Assembly: GCA_036505485.1 (NCBI GenBank)
Contig: DASXTK010000422.1
Coordinates: 1 to 7,463, forward strand
Direction: 5' to 3'
DNA: 7,463 bases
Source of the DNA: DASXTK01 sp036505485
GTDB taxonomy: Bacteria > Actinomycetota > Acidimicrobiia > Acidimicrobiales > VFJN01
Positions 1 to 5,900 of this stretch are shown piece by piece. Both the position numbers and the translations under genes were made by a program. Within the stretch, counting starts at the first letter, position 1; each line of letters opens with the position of its first letter. A model generated the notes under the pieces. That model ran no database searches. It had not been told where the DNA came from and saw only the letters and a list, made by a program, of their open reading frames with translations.

Positions 1-12
1 GAGCTCCTCGCC

Positions 13-1467
13 TCAGGCGGACAGACGATGCTCTGCCGTCCGATCCCCGTGCCCGGCGGCACCGCTCAGACCTCGGGGTAGGCGGCCCGCGGCCCAGGCT
101 CCGACCAGCGCCACGGCCAGCATCACCACGAAGGCCAGGGTCAACGACGACCCCACCGCCCAGCCCCGCCCCTCTCCCAAGGCCACGAACACCCCCGACA
201 GCCCGGTTCCGAGGGACACACCGAGGACATCGCTGAGCTGCAGCGACGACGAGCTGGCGCCCTCCTGCCCGGGCTCGGACAGACCCAGCACGGTCACCGA
301 CAGCGGCGCGAACGAGAGTCCCATCCCGAGCCCGGCCACCGACCAGGCCAGCACCGCGGCCCCCACGGGGACCGGGTGGAGGACGACCAGCATCCCGCCG
401 ATGCCCAGCGCCACCAGCAGGAAGCCCCGCCGGACCAGCCACTGGGGGCCGCGCACCGCGATCTCCCGTTGCTGCACCCAGGCCCCACCAGCCCAGGCCA
501 GGCTGGCCGTGGTCAACGGGATGCCGGCCATCCACGTCGAGGTGTGACGCACCTCGGTGAGGGTCAGCGACACGTAGGCGTCGGCGCCGAAGAAGGCGAA
601 GGTGAGCAGTCCCCGGACCGCGACCGCGGCCGGGAGCCCGGCGATGACCCGCAAGGTTCCGGGCGGCACCAACCGGATGAACGCCCGCACCGCCGGGATG
701 GCGCCCCCGACGACCAGCGCGGCTCCGATCACCGGCGTTCCCGCGCCTAGTCCGGCCAGGACCGCGGCGGCTCCGGCCACCAGCACCAGGGCGTCCAGCC
801 GCCGATCCCTGATCGGAGGCGCCGCCGACCCGGCGCCGGCGTCGCCCTCGGCGGGCCGGCTGGTGGTCAACGCCGGGACCGTCATCGCCGCGGCCAGGCC
901 CACCAAGGGCAGCAGGGCCCCGAACACGGCCCGCCACGACCAAGCTTCGGCGAGTCCGCTGGCCGCGGCGGGGCCCACCAGCGCCGGGATCACCCACGCG
1001 GTCGAGAACACCGCGAACACCCGGGGCTGGGCGTCGGCCGGATAGGCCCGTCCCACCGAAACGTAGGCCACCGCCGGGATGGCGCCGGCGCCGAAGCCCT
1101 GTGCCACTCGTCCGGCCACCAGCACCCCCATCGAACCGGCGGTGGCGCCGACGGCAAGACCAACGGCGAAGCAGCTCAGACCTATCAGGAACGGCAGCCG
1201 GGTGCCCCGTTCGTCCGCCAGCTGGCCGGCCACAACGATGCCCATGAGGCTGCCCAGGAAGAAGCCGCTGAACACCCAGCCGTACAGCCGCAGGCCGCCC
1301 AGGTCGTCGGCCACCACCGGCATGACCGTGGAGATGGCCAGGGACTCGAACGCCACCAGGGTCACGGTCAGGACCAGCCCCGCGGTCAACCTCCGGCGCC
1401 CCGCCGCCCACACACCTCCAGGTTCGGACACCACGGGAGTCTTCCAGAGAGGTTCGGCGAACCTCAT
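13..1467 (-). CDS. MFS transporter, 14-TM drug:H+ antiporter type
   Basis: A predicted inner-membrane secondary transporter, probably a proton-driven exporter of small molecules or drugs; the substrate cannot be read from the sequence. From the ATG at 1467 it has 484 residues and about 14 hydrophobic helices: six before a hydrophilic Pro/Ala/Gly linker (around residues 195-225) and about eight after it, as in the DHA2-like group. The MFS motif A loop is visible at residues 81-90 (GQLADERGTR). A motif C-like helix (STAWVIPALVGPAAASG) lies in TM5, and TM1 carries an acidic residue (E41 in AFESLAISTVMP). The frame stays open for 277 codons upstream of this ATG, but that part lies antisense to the kinase and is not transporter-like. 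No Shine-Dalgarno precedes the ATG. The GTG pair at 1434/1431 has GGAAG six bases upstream and is a credible alternative start that would remove 11-12 residues. The gene diverges from the two-component system, which makes it a plausible regulatory target (inference). Confidence 0.9.
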   Translation of the reverse strand: MRFAEPLWKTPVVSEPGGVWAAGRRRLTAGLVLTVTLVAFESLAISTVMPVVADDLGGLRLYGWVFSGFFLGSLMGIVVAGQLADERGTRLPFLIGLSCFAVGLAVGATAGSMGVLVAGRVAQGFGAGAIPAVAYVSVGRAYPADAQPRVFAVFSTAWVIPALVGPAAASGLAEAWSWRAVFGALLPLVGLAAAMTVPALTTSRPAEGDAGAGSAAPPIRDRRLDALVLVAGAAAVLAGLGAGTPVIGAALVVGGAIPAVRAFIRLVPPGTLRVIAGLPAAVAVRGLLTFAFFGADAYVSLTLTEVRHTSTWMAGIPLTTASLAWAGGAWVQQREIAVRGPQWLVRRGFLLVALGIGGMLVVLHPVPVGAAVLAWSVAGLGMGLSFAPLSVTVLGLSEPGQEGASSSSLQLSDVLGVSLGTGLSGVFVALGEGRGWAVGSSLTLAFVVMLAVALVGAWAAGRLPRGLSGAAGHGDRTAEHRLSA

Positions 1468-1509
1468 CCGACCAACGCGGGCAGCACGGTGGGGCGACAG
1501 ACTGGGTTG
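1468..1509. promoter_or_regulatory. Divergent spacer between transporter and kinase genes
   Basis: This spacer of about 42 bp (only 21 bp if the kinase starts at the GTG at 1489, about 75 bp if the transporter starts at 1434) must hold the promoters of both divergent genes unless these lie inside the coding regions. On the plus strand, CAGACT at 1498-1503 ends six bases before the GTG at 1510 and can serve as a -10 element. I see no TANNNT hexamer at the matching distance on the minus strand, no TTGACA-like -35 on either strand, and no clear palindromic operator. A regulator bound here would affect both genes. Confidence 0.4.
1498..1503 (+). promoter_or_regulatory. Candidate -10 element for a leaderless kinase mRNA
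   Basis: CAGACT followed by GGGTTG and then GTG at 1510. The gap of six bases to the start codon would place transcription initiation at or next to the GTG. The same pattern (CAGGCT, then GGGTTGC, then ATG) precedes the membrane-protein gene at 3395. The first base is C rather than the preferred T, and no -35 is visible, so support is moderate to weak. Confidence 0.35.
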
Positions 1510-2637
1510 GTGGTGCCTGAGCGGGAGGACTCGCTGGTCCGGGGGTTGCTGAGCGGCGTGGCGACATTCCGATGGCTGGCTTGGGTCTGGATGGTGATCG
1601 TCCTCGCGGTCAGCCGCAACGAACTCAACCAGCCCGCGGCCCGGGCCTGGGTGGCCTACCTCCTCGCCGGACTGGCCTTGGCCGTCACCGCCGCGTCCAC
1701 CCTGTTGTTCCGGCGCGATCCGATGCTGCTGATCAGCTTCCCGGTCCTCGCGGTGGAGCTCAGCGTGGCCTTCGCCCTCGGCGTCGGCGACCAGCTGGCG
1801 TACAACAACGTGACCCACGCCCAGTCGTTGGCCTCGGCTTGGCCGCTGGCCGGGATCTTCACCGCCGGCATCGCCTTCGCCGGTCGGGGCGGGCTGATCG
1901 CCGGGGTGGTGGTCGGGCTGGGCAACCTCGTGGGCCAACAGTTCGACCCCGACTTCAGCTGGGGCAACCGCCCCCAGGTCATCACCACCATGTCCACGAT
2001 CGTGCTGTACGCGGTGGCCGGGGGCGCGGCCGGGTTCGGCATGGTGAAGCTCCGCGAGGCCGAGCGCCGCATCTCCATGGCCCAGGCCCGGGAGGAGGTC
2101 GCCCGGACCCTGCACGACGGCGTGCTGCAGACCCTGGCACTGGTGCAGCGGCGGGCCGTCGACCCGGACCTCACCAGGCTGGCCCAGGAGCAGGAACGGG
2201 AGCTGCGGGAGTTCCTCTTCGGGCTGCCCACCACGGTCAGCGGCGGCGGCGAGGTGGGCTCCCGGCTGCGGGCCGCGGCCGCGCGCTACGAGGACCACTT
2301 CGGCGGCAAGGCCCGGGTGGTGCTGGCGTCGGACCTGCCCGTCCTCTCACCGCCGGTGGCCGATGCCCTGGTCGGAGCGGTCAGCGAAGCGCTGACCAAC
2401 GCCGGCAAGCACGGCGCGGCCCAGACCGTGACCGTCTTCGCCGAACCCTCCGCCGGCGAGGACACGCTGTTCTGTTCGGTGAAAGACGACGGCGTGGGGT
2501 TCGATCCCGACGAGGAGCCCGAGGGCGTCGGGTTGAGCCGGTCGATCCGGGGCCGGATCAGCGAAGCCGGAGGCCGGGTCGAGGTCGACGCCCGACCCAC
2601 CCGGGGCGTCGAGGTGCGCTGCTGGGTACCTCTGTAG
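1510..2637 (+). CDS. MacS-like membrane sensor histidine kinase
   Basis: An ATP-dependent sensor kinase that phosphorylates the response regulator encoded next to it. Residues are numbered from the farther GTG at 1489. The N-terminal half has about six membrane helices (roughly residues 27-43, 52-72, 80-98, 115-130, 131-150 and 165-185) with short loops and no large extracytoplasmic domain, so the signal is probably sensed in or near the membrane. A HisKA_3 dimerisation helix follows, with His209 in ARTLHDGVLQTLALV. The HATPase domain shows an N box (EALTNAGKHG, E300 and N304), a G1 box (DDGVGFD, D334) and a G2 box (GVGLSRSIRGRI). All catalytic residues look intact. The architecture and the H-box wording fit actinobacterial MacS kinases; the MacS assignment is from family resemblance, not a search. 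I prefer the start at GTG 1510 (375 residues; GTG 1513 is equally possible) because a -10-like CAGACT lies just upstream. GTG 1489 would give 382 residues but has no ribosome binding site. Confidence 0.9.
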   Translation: MVPEREDSLVRGLLSGVATFRWLAWVWMVIVLAVSRNELNQPAARAWVAYLLAGLALAVTAASTLLFRRDPMLLISFPVLAVELSVAFALGVGDQLAYNNVTHAQSLASAWPLAGIFTAGIAFAGRGGLIAGVVVGLGNLVGQQFDPDFSWGNRPQVITTMSTIVLYAVAGGAAGFGMVKLREAERRISMAQAREEVARTLHDGVLQTLALVQRRAVDPDLTRLAQEQERELREFLFGLPTTVSGGGEVGSRLRAAAARYEDHFGGKARVVLASDLPVLSPPVADALVGAVSEALTNAGKHGAAQTVTVFAEPSAGEDTLFCSVKDDGVGFDPDEEPEGVGLSRSIRGRISEAGGRVEVDARPTRGVEVRCWVPL

Positions 2638-2650
2638 CGAAGCACGCACC

Positions 2651-2666
2651 AGGGCGCCCCCGCCCT
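2651..2666 (+). promoter_or_regulatory. GC-rich hairpin between kinase and regulator genes
   Basis: A perfect six-pair stem, AGGGCG (2651-2656) with CGCCCT (2661-2666), closes a CCCC tetraloop in the 42-base gap between the kinase stop and the regulator start. A second pairing, CCAGG (2649-2653) with CCTGG (2669-2673), can lengthen or compete with it. No T-run follows, so it is not a classical terminator. It abuts the -10-like TAGCCT. Possible roles are partial attenuation or mRNA processing between the two cistrons, or a DNA site. Chance is quite possible at this GC content. Confidence 0.35.
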
Positions 2667-2671
2667 AGCCT
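2666..2671 (+). promoter_or_regulatory. Candidate -10 element for a leaderless regulator mRNA
   Basis: TAGCCT matches the actinobacterial TANNNT consensus. It ends eight bases before the GTG start at 2680 (GGGCCTTC between). No Shine-Dalgarno lies in those bases. This spacing is expected when transcription begins at the start codon. It suggests that the response regulator can be expressed on its own as well as from the kinase promoter. No -35 hexamer is evident. Confidence 0.45.
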
Positions 2672-2679
2672 GGGCCTTC

Positions 2680-3312
2680 GTGGGCGATCTCAAGGCTGTG
2701 CGGGTGGTGGTAGCGGACGACCATCCGGTGTGGCGTTCCGGACTCCGTTCGGACCTCGGCTCGAACTTCCACGTCGTCGGTGAGGCCGGTGACGCCGACG
2801 AGGCCATCGAGATCATCCGGGCCACCAAGCCCGACCTCGTGGTCTGCGATCTGAACATGCCGGGCGGCGGCGGGCTCAAGGTGGCCCGAACCTGCGGCGA
2901 GGAAACCCACATCGTGATGCTCACCGTCAGCGAACAGGAACGGGACCTGCTCGACGCGGTGGCCGCCGGCGCCAACGGCTACCTGGTCAAGACCACCCCG
3001 GCCGAGGAGCTGCGGCACAGCCTGTGGCGGGCCGCGCAGGGTGAACCGGTGTTCTCGCCAGCCCTGGCCTCGCTGGTGCTGGGCGAGTTCCGCCGCATCT
3101 CCAAGGCCGCCGGACCGACCCAGCCCCTGTCGGAGCGCGAGCGGGAGGTCCTGCAGTACGTGGCCCGGGGCCACACCTACCGGGAGATCGGCGAGCAGCT
3201 GTACATCGCCGAGAAGACCGTGGAGAACCACGTCCGCAACATCCTGGGCAAGCTCCACCTCAACCGGAAGCAAGAGCTGATCCGCTACGCCCTGGAACAC
3301 GGCATCGAATAG
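2680..3312 (+). CDS. MacR-like NarL/LuxR-family response regulator
   Basis: A DNA-binding transcription factor of 210 residues, the usual length for the NarL/FixJ class, and the likely phospho-acceptor for the kinase encoded 42 bases upstream. The receiver domain (about residues 7-123) has the acidic pair D13/D14, the phosphorylation site D57 (in VVCDLNMPG), the switch residue T82 and the conserved K104 (GYLVKT). A short linker leads to a LuxR-type helix-turn-helix at about 148-208, starting PLSEREREVLQYVARG, with the recognition helix in EKTVENHVRNILGKL. The motif DDHPVWR near the N-terminus and LVLGEFRRI in the linker resemble actinobacterial MacR proteins (family knowledge recalled, not searched). 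The start at GTG 2680 is supported by the -10-like TAGCCT eight bases before it. GTG 2698 is an alternative that would still keep the whole receiver fold. The MacR operator I recall from Streptomyces (TGAGTAC half-sites) does not occur in this window, so any local target would use another site. Confidence 0.93.
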   Translation: MGDLKAVRVVVADDHPVWRSGLRSDLGSNFHVVGEAGDADEAIEIIRATKPDLVVCDLNMPGGGGLKVARTCGEETHIVMLTVSEQERDLLDAVAAGANGYLVKTTPAEELRHSLWRAAQGEPVFSPALASLVLGEFRRISKAAGPTQPLSEREREVLQYVARGHTYREIGEQLYIAEKTVENHVRNILGKLHLNRKQELIRYALEHGIE

Positions 3313-3324
3313 CCCGAACTGAGG

Positions 3325-3352
3325 GGGTCCCCCGGAGGATGGTGGGGGATCC
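3325..3352 (+). terminator. Strong hairpin after the regulator gene, possible terminator
   Basis: Starting 13 bases after the regulator stop, GGGTCCCCC (3325-3333) pairs with GGGGGATCC (3344-3352). This gives a nine-pair stem with one G-U pair and a ten-base loop (GGAGGATGGT). The downstream bases have only a short TTTT (3370-3373), 17 bases past the stem, so it is not a canonical intrinsic terminator. U-poor stem-loops do act as terminators or 3'-end stabilisers in GC-rich actinobacteria. If it works, it separates the two-component operon from the membrane-protein gene at 3395. Confidence 0.55.
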
Positions 3353-3363
3353 ACCTGATAAAA

Positions 3364-3392
3364 GCTGGGTTTTGCGACCCCCAGGCTGGGTT
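3364..3392 (+). repeat. Direct repeat GCTGGGTT spaced 21 bp before the membrane-protein gene
   Basis: GCTGGGTT occurs at 3364-3371 and again at 3385-3392, exactly 21 bp apart (two helical turns), so both copies face the same side of the DNA. The second copy overlaps the candidate -10 element. More copies of the octamer lie inside the gene at 3443 and 3958, and CTGGGTT lies just before the kinase start (1502-1508). It could be a tandem operator for an activator or repressor, or chance in G-rich sequence. Confidence 0.35.
3382..3387 (+). promoter_or_regulatory. Candidate -10 element for the membrane-protein gene
   Basis: CAGGCT ends seven bases before the ATG at 3395 (GGGTTGC between), with no Shine-Dalgarno in the gap. 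The arrangement mirrors the kinase start at 1510, with CAG-purine-CTGGGTTG shared over 12 positions. It supports ATG 3395 as the start and a leaderless transcript. The C at the first position departs from TANNNT, and no -35 is visible. Confidence 0.35.
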
Positions 3393-3394
3393 GC

Positions 3395-5863
3395 ATGGTC
3401 GCGAGGTCCGCAGAGGGTGCCCCTGTGGGGGCGCGTTGGGTCGCTGGGTTGGGCGCCTTCTTGCTGGTGGTCGCAGCGGCGACTTTCGTCGCAGTGCGCT
3501 GGGACCAGATCCCCGACGGCGGCAAGCTGGCGCTGCTGGTCGCGTTGACGGGGGTCTGCCTCGTCATCCACCGGCTGTTGCGCCGCTCGCTGCCCGTGAC
3601 CGCGGCCGCACTGTTCCATCTGGGGGTTCTGCTCGTCCCGATCGACGTGGCGGCGATCGGTGTGCGGGCAGGCTGGGGTTGGCCGACCATGCTCCTGGTC
3701 CAGGGGCTGTCGGCCACCACAGTCTTCGGTCTGGCCGCGTACACCGAGCGCTCGGTGGTCCTGCGGGTGGCCACCTGGGCTGCGGTGATCGCTCTGGCCG
3801 GAGGCATCGGAGGGACGACGTCAGTCCCGGCCGGGCTGATCCTGGCCCTTACGGCCGCGGTCGTAGTGATGACGAGCCAGCGCGAGGAGCTCGAGCTCTG
3901 TGCTGGGGGCTGGGCCGTCGTAGCCGGCCTGGCCGTTCCGCTGGCGGGTGCGGAACGGCTGGGTTGGCCGGCGGCGGGAGTCCTGACCGACCTGGGTCTG
4001 GCCGAGACACCTCCGCATCCGCTCGCCGCCATCACCGGTCTGGTCGCCGGAGCCGCGCTGTGCGTGCTCGGCCAGCGGCGCCGCAACATCGAGGTGGCGC
4101 TGGTCGGCGTGGTCTGTGGGCTGATCGGCGTGAGCGTGGCGTTCGTCAGCTACGAGCCGTCGGCGTCGCTCGGCTTGCTGGCCGTGGCGATGCTCTGTCT
4201 GCTGGCCGAGGCTGCGGCCTGGACCTGGCGCCACGATTCGTTCTGGGACCGGCCGTTGGAGATCACCGCCGGTCTGTCCGAAGGGGTGGCGGTGGCGCTC
4301 ACCGCCGGGATGGCCGGGGTGGTGATGCTCGCCCCTTTCGACCTGGGCCCCAGTCCGGTCGCCGGGACCGCCGCGGCGGTCCTGGCCGTGACCTGGCTGG
4401 CCGGCATGATGCGGCGGTATCCCATCCCGGAGGGTGCGGCCTACCGCTATGAGCCCTGGGGCTGGGCGCCCCCGGTCGGCGCCCTGGCGGCCAGCGCCGC
4501 GGTGTCCCTGTGGACCGGATCGGGTGAGGCCACCGCCGTCGTCCTCACGATCCTCGGTTCTTGCTGTCTCTTGATCAGACCGGCGGTCGGCACCATGGCT
4601 GCACCGCCCAGTAGCCACGTGCTGGCCGCCGGTCTGCTGGGGTTCGCGCCCCTCGCCGCCGTGGACGTCCCGGCGCTAGCGGGCGCGGTCGCGCTGGTGG
4701 GCGGGTTGGTCCTGGCCGAGACCGCGGTGCGGGTCAGTCGATCCAGTGGCGGCTGGATCGCCCTCGGTCGGGCCATGCTGCTGACCCTCCTGTCGCTCAT
4801 CCCCCCGAGCGCAGGAGGGTTGGTGGTCTGGGGTCACCGCGGTGGCTTCGTGGCCGCGGTCGGCACGATCGGCGCGGCCTGGCTGATCGCTCTGGTCCTG
4901 GACCGGGCCGACACGCCGGCGCCGCCGCTGTCCCAGACCCCGCGCACGCTGGCGGTGATCCCGCTGGTAGCGGCGCTGGCGTTGGAGCCCAACCAGACGA
5001 TCGTGGTCGGGCTCGTGTTCGCCGCCCTGGCCTTGCTCGATGCCGTGCGGCTGGACGATCCGCTGCTCGCGGTGGGTGTCGGCTGCGGGACCACGGTGGC
5101 GGTCATCGGTCTGGCCATGGGCGAGGGCTGGACCGGACCCCAGGCCGGCGTGGGGCTCACCCTCACCGGCGTGGTCTTCCTGGGCCTGAGCGGCACCCTC
5201 CCCCGCCGCTGGGTCCAACCGGCGGTGCTCTCGGCCGCCATCGCAGGAGCCACCGGGCTCGCCCTCAGCCTCGGTGACCCCGCACTGTTCTCCACCAACC
5301 TGCTGATCGTCGGGATCACCGTCGCCGGCCTGGGCGCCGCGATCGGTCACACCCCCATGATCTGGGCTGGGCTGGGCACCGCCACCCTGGGACTGTGGGG
5401 CCAGCTGCTGGTGGCCGAGGTCGGCGTGACCGAGCCCTACGTCGCTCCGGTCGCGGCGCTGCTGCTGGGCGCCGGGGTTCACGGTCGCCGCCGGGAGCGC
5501 GAGCTGAGCTCGTGGTTGGCCTACACCCCGCCGGTCCTGTTGATGGGCGGGTCTGGTCTACTAGAACGACTCGCCGGCGGACCGGGCTGGCACGGCCTGA
5601 TCGTCGGGGCTGTCGGCGCGACCGCAGTCGCCGCGGGTGGAGCGTGGCGGCTGGCCGGTCCGCTGTTCGTCGGCACCGGGCTGGTGCTGGCCATCACCGT
5701 CCACGAGACCATTGGTGTCGCCGCCGGCGTCCCCACCTGGGCCTGGCTGGCCACGGGCGGAACGCTCCTGTTGACCGCGGGTGTCCTCATGGAGCGCCGG
5801 GGCCTCGGCCCCTACGAGACCGGCCGCCGCCTGGTCGACCTGGTCCGCGAACGCTTCGTGTGA
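3395..5863 (+). CDS. Large polytopic membrane protein, DUF2157/SCO7613-like, function unknown
   Basis: An 822-residue protein made almost entirely of hydrophobic Ala/Val/Leu/Gly helices joined by short loops, with roughly 20 or more predicted membrane passes. I do not recognise a catalytic motif. The N-terminus (about residues 12-65) starts with a helix containing AGLGAFLLVVAAATFVAVRWD, then a loop, a second helix and an Arg-rich stretch (HRLLRRSL). This pattern resembles the start of DUF2157 proteins and of large actinobacterial membrane proteins named after SCO7613; the resemblance is recalled, not searched. Short basic cytoplasmic-type loops (GQRRRN near 228, HGRRRERELS near 700) fit the positive-inside rule. 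The C-terminus is a short charged tail (GRRLVDLVRERFV). There is no signal peptide apart from the first helix. The ATG at 3395 is the only sensible start: the N-terminal helix follows directly and a -10-like element precedes it. The gene lies 82 bp after the response regulator, beyond a strong hairpin, so co-expression is uncertain. It could be a transporter, a polymer-handling protein or a membrane-stress component; none is demonstrated. Confidence 0.85.
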   Translation: MVARSAEGAPVGARWVAGLGAFLLVVAAATFVAVRWDQIPDGGKLALLVALTGVCLVIHRLLRRSLPVTAAALFHLGVLLVPIDVAAIGVRAGWGWPTMLLVQGLSATTVFGLAAYTERSVVLRVATWAAVIALAGGIGGTTSVPAGLILALTAAVVVMTSQREELELCAGGWAVVAGLAVPLAGAERLGWPAAGVLTDLGLAETPPHPLAAITGLVAGAALCVLGQRRRNIEVALVGVVCGLIGVSVAFVSYEPSASLGLLAVAMLCLLAEAAAWTWRHDSFWDRPLEITAGLSEGVAVALTAGMAGVVMLAPFDLGPSPVAGTAAAVLAVTWLAGMMRRYPIPEGAAYRYEPWGWAPPVGALAASAAVSLWTGSGEATAVVLTILGSCCLLIRPAVGTMAAPPSSHVLAAGLLGFAPLAAVDVPALAGAVALVGGLVLAETAVRVSRSSGGWIALGRAMLLTLLSLIPPSAGGLVVWGHRGGFVAAVGTIGAAWLIALVLDRADTPAPPLSQTPRTLAVIPLVAALALEPNQTIVVGLVFAALALLDAVRLDDPLLAVGVGCGTTVAVIGLAMGEGWTGPQAGVGLTLTGVVFLGLSGTLPRRWVQPAVLSAAIAGATGLALSLGDPALFSTNLLIVGITVAGLGAAIGHTPMIWAGLGTATLGLWGQLLVAEVGVTEPYVAPVAALLLGAGVHGRRRERELSSWLAYTPPVLLMGGSGLLERLAGGPGWHGLIVGAVGATAVAAGGAWRLAGPLFVGTGLVLAITVHETIGVAAGVPTWAWLATGGTLLLTAGVLMERRGLGPYETGRRLVDLVRERFV

Positions 5864-5876
5864 CCAAGTGGGTCAC
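5860..5876 (+). promoter_or_regulatory. Inverted repeat at the junction of the last two genes
   Basis: GTGACC (5860-5865) and GGTCAC (5871-5876) form a perfect six-base inverted repeat around AAGTG. It overlaps the TGA stop of the membrane-protein gene (5861-5863). Its centre is about 19 bases before the candidate -10 at 5887, roughly where a -35 would be. It may be an operator for the downstream gene or a weak hairpin at the end of the upstream mRNA. No T-run follows. Confidence 0.35.
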
Positions 5877-5886
5877 CGGGCCGCGC

Positions 5887-5892
5887 TACCGT
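5887..5892 (+). promoter_or_regulatory. Candidate -10 element for the DUF4915-like gene
   Basis: TACCGT fits TANNNT and ends eight bases before the ATG at 5901 (CGGCCGCC between), exactly the spacing seen before the response-regulator gene. No Shine-Dalgarno lies between. It supports ATG 5901 as the start and a leaderless transcript independent of the upstream gene. Confidence 0.45.
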
Positions 5893-5900
5893 CGGCCGCC

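Noticed and set aside
1468..2298. The transporter frame stays open for 277 codons upstream on the minus strand, suggesting a long N-terminal fusion domain.
   Set aside because: The extra part is Gly/Pro/His/Arg-rich, lies exactly antisense to the intact kinase and resembles no domain. Open antisense frames are expected at this GC content.
3339..3548. A short open frame beginning at an ATG in the hairpin loop, next to GGAGG.
   Set aside because: GGAGG directly abuts the ATG with no spacing, the product has no recognisable features, and most of it overlaps the membrane-protein gene in another frame.
2665..4089. A 474-codon minus-strand open frame across the regulator and the start of the membrane protein.
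   Set aside because: Its composition is Ser/Thr/Arg/Ala/Pro-rich and low in complexity, as expected of a shadow frame. The plus-strand genes here have clear domains.
3391..4452. A 353-codon plus-strand frame overlapping the membrane protein from almost the same start.
   Set aside because: Its translation is Arg/Gly/Pro-rich with no domain, while the other frame shows regular membrane helices and extends to 5863.
5781..5900. A 40-codon N-terminal extension of the last gene from GTG 5781.
   Set aside because: It overlaps the end of the membrane-protein gene and reads as Ser/Ala/Trp-rich shadow sequence. ATG 5901 has a -10-like element at the right distance.
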